A program made the translations under genes and the position numbers. Shown one piece after another: positions 14,038-15,102 of a stretch of DNA of 15,102 bases. Each line of letters starts with the position of its first letter. Positions within the stretch are counted from its first letter, which is position 1. The stretch is taken from the NCBI GenBank assembly GCA_003086555.1, contig QEFN01000024.1, positions 1-15,102 on the forward strand, given 5' to 3'. The notes below the pieces were generated by a model. It saw nothing but the letters and a program-made list of their open reading frames with translations. It made no database searches and was not told the origin of the DNA. The DNA comes from Sulfolobus sp. SCGC AB-777_G06. GTDB taxonomy: Archaea > Thermoproteota > Thermoprotei_A > Sulfolobales > Sulfolobaceae.

Positions 14038-14934
14038 CTACACAGTCCTCTTCATTACTCCTTTTTCTCCTTGGCTTGTAGTCTTGAAGGCTTCTCTAAA
14101 GCTCGTTATTATACTCAGTAAACCTATGAGTCCAACAGTCATTACTACCAACAGAAAGCCGACATCTATAGCGTCGAGGTTAGGAATTGAAATCCCGGTT
14201 GAGATTGCAAAGTTGTCTATCTGCGGCAATGCTATTATCAGTGCACCGACTACCATGAACACCAACCCGCCGTAATATAACACCCTGCCTGCAGACTTCC
14301 TAGCTACATAAGTGATCTGTTCTTCGCTAGCCTTCTTAGCCCTCAATATATTTCCGAATATTGCTCCAAATATTATCTGCATGATCATCGTGCCTATACC
14401 GAACATCAAACCTGGAAGAGGAGAGTAAATAACACTAGGTAACTGCGGGGCGAGTACGAAAGTTATTATCGATGCGTAAGCACCAAAACCGAAGCCAGCA
14501 ATTAAACCATGTACAACTGTCATTCTTAATGGCACATCCTTAGGGATTTCGTGACTCCCATGCTTCATCAAAGCGTCTATCGGCAAATGTAAGTACCTTC
14601 CCTTGAGGATATAAGAACCTGCTATCGCCATTACGAAACCTACGATTACGTATACTGGACCGTCTAAGTTGTACTCTTTATAAATCGCAGCAAGGCCTAT
14701 ATAACCGAGAGTGGTCAACAGAGCCCTTTGTGCGGTGAATCCTGCTGAGAATAGGAATCCTGCTTTCATCCCTCCCTTCGTACTATATTTTCCTATAGCG
14801 TAACTGAAAGTTATAGGCCACGTATGTTCGTCCGGTGTAGCACCGTGTAGCATTCCCAGTATCAATGATATCAGGAGGATTTCTGAGACTGAGAGACCAG
14901 TAGGAGGATTTAGAATTTCGCTTAGTCCTATCAT
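14038..14934 (-). CDS. NicO/UreH-like multi-helix membrane protein, putative metal transporter
   Basis: This 298-residue protein has six to eight hydrophobic helices. The first helix ends in LGMLHGATPDEHTWPI (about 27-41), with His30, Asp35 and His37. This recalls the His/Asp signature of the first conserved helix in nickel-cobalt transporters (NiCoT, NicO/RcnA, UreH). The central part has a histidine-containing loop (His116, His125, His128), then VHGLIAGFGFGAY (about 141-153), a repeat-like motif found in the NicO and TauE/DsbD groups. The C-terminal tail is short and charged. It probably moves a divalent metal across the membrane, but direction and metal are not known. No urease or hydrogenase genes are seen here. 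Its TATA-like element suggests a leader of about 16 bases. Confidence 0.65.
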   Translation of the reverse strand: MIGLSEILNPPTGLSVSEILLISLILGMLHGATPDEHTWPITFSYAIGKYSTKGGMKAGFLFSAGFTAQRALLTTLGYIGLAAIYKEYNLDGPVYVIVGFVMAIAGSYILKGRYLHLPIDALMKHGSHEIPKDVPLRMTVVHGLIAGFGFGAYASIITFVLAPQLPSVIYSPLPGLMFGIGTMIMQIIFGAIFGNILRAKKASEEQITYVARKSAGRVLYYGGLVFMVVGALIIALPQIDNFAISTGISIPNLDAIDVGFLLVVMTVGLIGLLSIITSFREAFKTTSQGEKGVMKRTV

Positions 14935-14970
14935 TTTGGGTAACCCTAAATGCTCTATTCATCCCGATAC

Positions 14971-14982
14971 TTTTAAATTTAT
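14971..14982 (-). promoter_or_regulatory. TATA box of the NicO-like gene
   Basis: ATAAATTTAAAA on the minus strand is centred near 14976. Transcription would start near 14950, giving a leader of about 16 bases. That leader contains GGGTTACCC at 14938-14946, a small near-palindrome just before the start that might be a ribosome or regulator site. Confidence 0.4.
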
Positions 14983-15073
14983 CGTCAGTAAAAAACTTGA
15001 AACTAATAATTATAATTCTACGTAATATTTGTTATTATTTAAGTAAAGAGTGTGGAGATAGTGTCGTCGTTAA

Positions 15074-15086
15074 GTTATTTATATTT
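15074..15086 (+). promoter_or_regulatory. TATA-like element at the right edge
   Basis: GTTATTTATATTT near the end of the window resembles a TATA box facing right. If real, a plus-strand gene would begin just outside the window. Nothing else is seen between 14983 and 15102. Confidence 0.3.
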
Positions 15087-15102
15087 GTATAACGAGTATT
15101 AC

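Noticed and set aside
1..15102. CRISPR array, tRNA, rRNA or complete insertion sequence.
   Set aside because: No regularly spaced direct repeats, no tRNA-like arms and no transposase were seen on either strand by reading. A covariance-model tRNA scan was not possible.

Overview
The window looks like chromosomal DNA of a thermoacidophilic crenarchaeon of the order Sulfolobales. It is AT-rich, and genes stand alone or in pairs on both strands. Several genes have a TATA-like element about 26-30 bases before the start codon, which implies leaderless mRNAs, while downstream operon genes carry GGTGA-type ribosome sites. The families fit as well: an AbrB-PhoU regulator, a CPxP TusA protein, a SoxL-type Rieske protein, a family 5 uracil-DNA glycosylase and stand-alone acyl-CoA enzymes. 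The assignment rests on family content and promoter style, not on a database match.

Left part (189-4822, all plus strand). Two crotonase-family genes overlap as an operon. The second has the full hydratase glutamate pair; the first has lost both and keeps an isomerase-type aspartate. A leaderless AbrB-PhoU regulator follows, with stacked TGCA-centred palindromes in its promoter. Next comes a two-gene operon: an R2-like ferritin-fold di-metal protein and, 2 bases later, a stand-alone 3-hydroxyacyl-CoA dehydrogenase. Together these suggest fatty or aromatic acyl-CoA breakdown. The metal-oxygenase-like gene beside beta-oxidation genes is the most attractive unexplained point in the window.

Middle (5053-8651). 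A small membrane-anchored protein of unknown function is followed by a 5'-truncated NCS1 nucleobase/cation symporter that has lost its first four membrane helices. A minus-strand pair follows: a cysteine-motif protein overlapping a four-helix membrane protein. A UDGb-type uracil-DNA glycosylase closes the section.

Right part (8978-15102). A thiamine-diphosphate enzyme of the acetolactate-synthase fold is followed, overlapping its 3' end on the other strand, by a Rieske iron-sulfur pseudogene. That gene is broken by about four frameshifts but still shows both cluster-binding boxes. It and a divergent SRPBCC-type two-domain gene share a mirror-image promoter region with a 14-bp perfect inverted repeat. 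Then come TusA, a convergent DUF72 protein, a possible small broken gene, a small membrane protein and a NicO-like multi-helix putative metal transporter.

Two clear pseudogenes and traces of small broken genes within 8 kb suggest a region that is losing genes. No tRNA, rRNA, CRISPR array or intact insertion sequence was seen.
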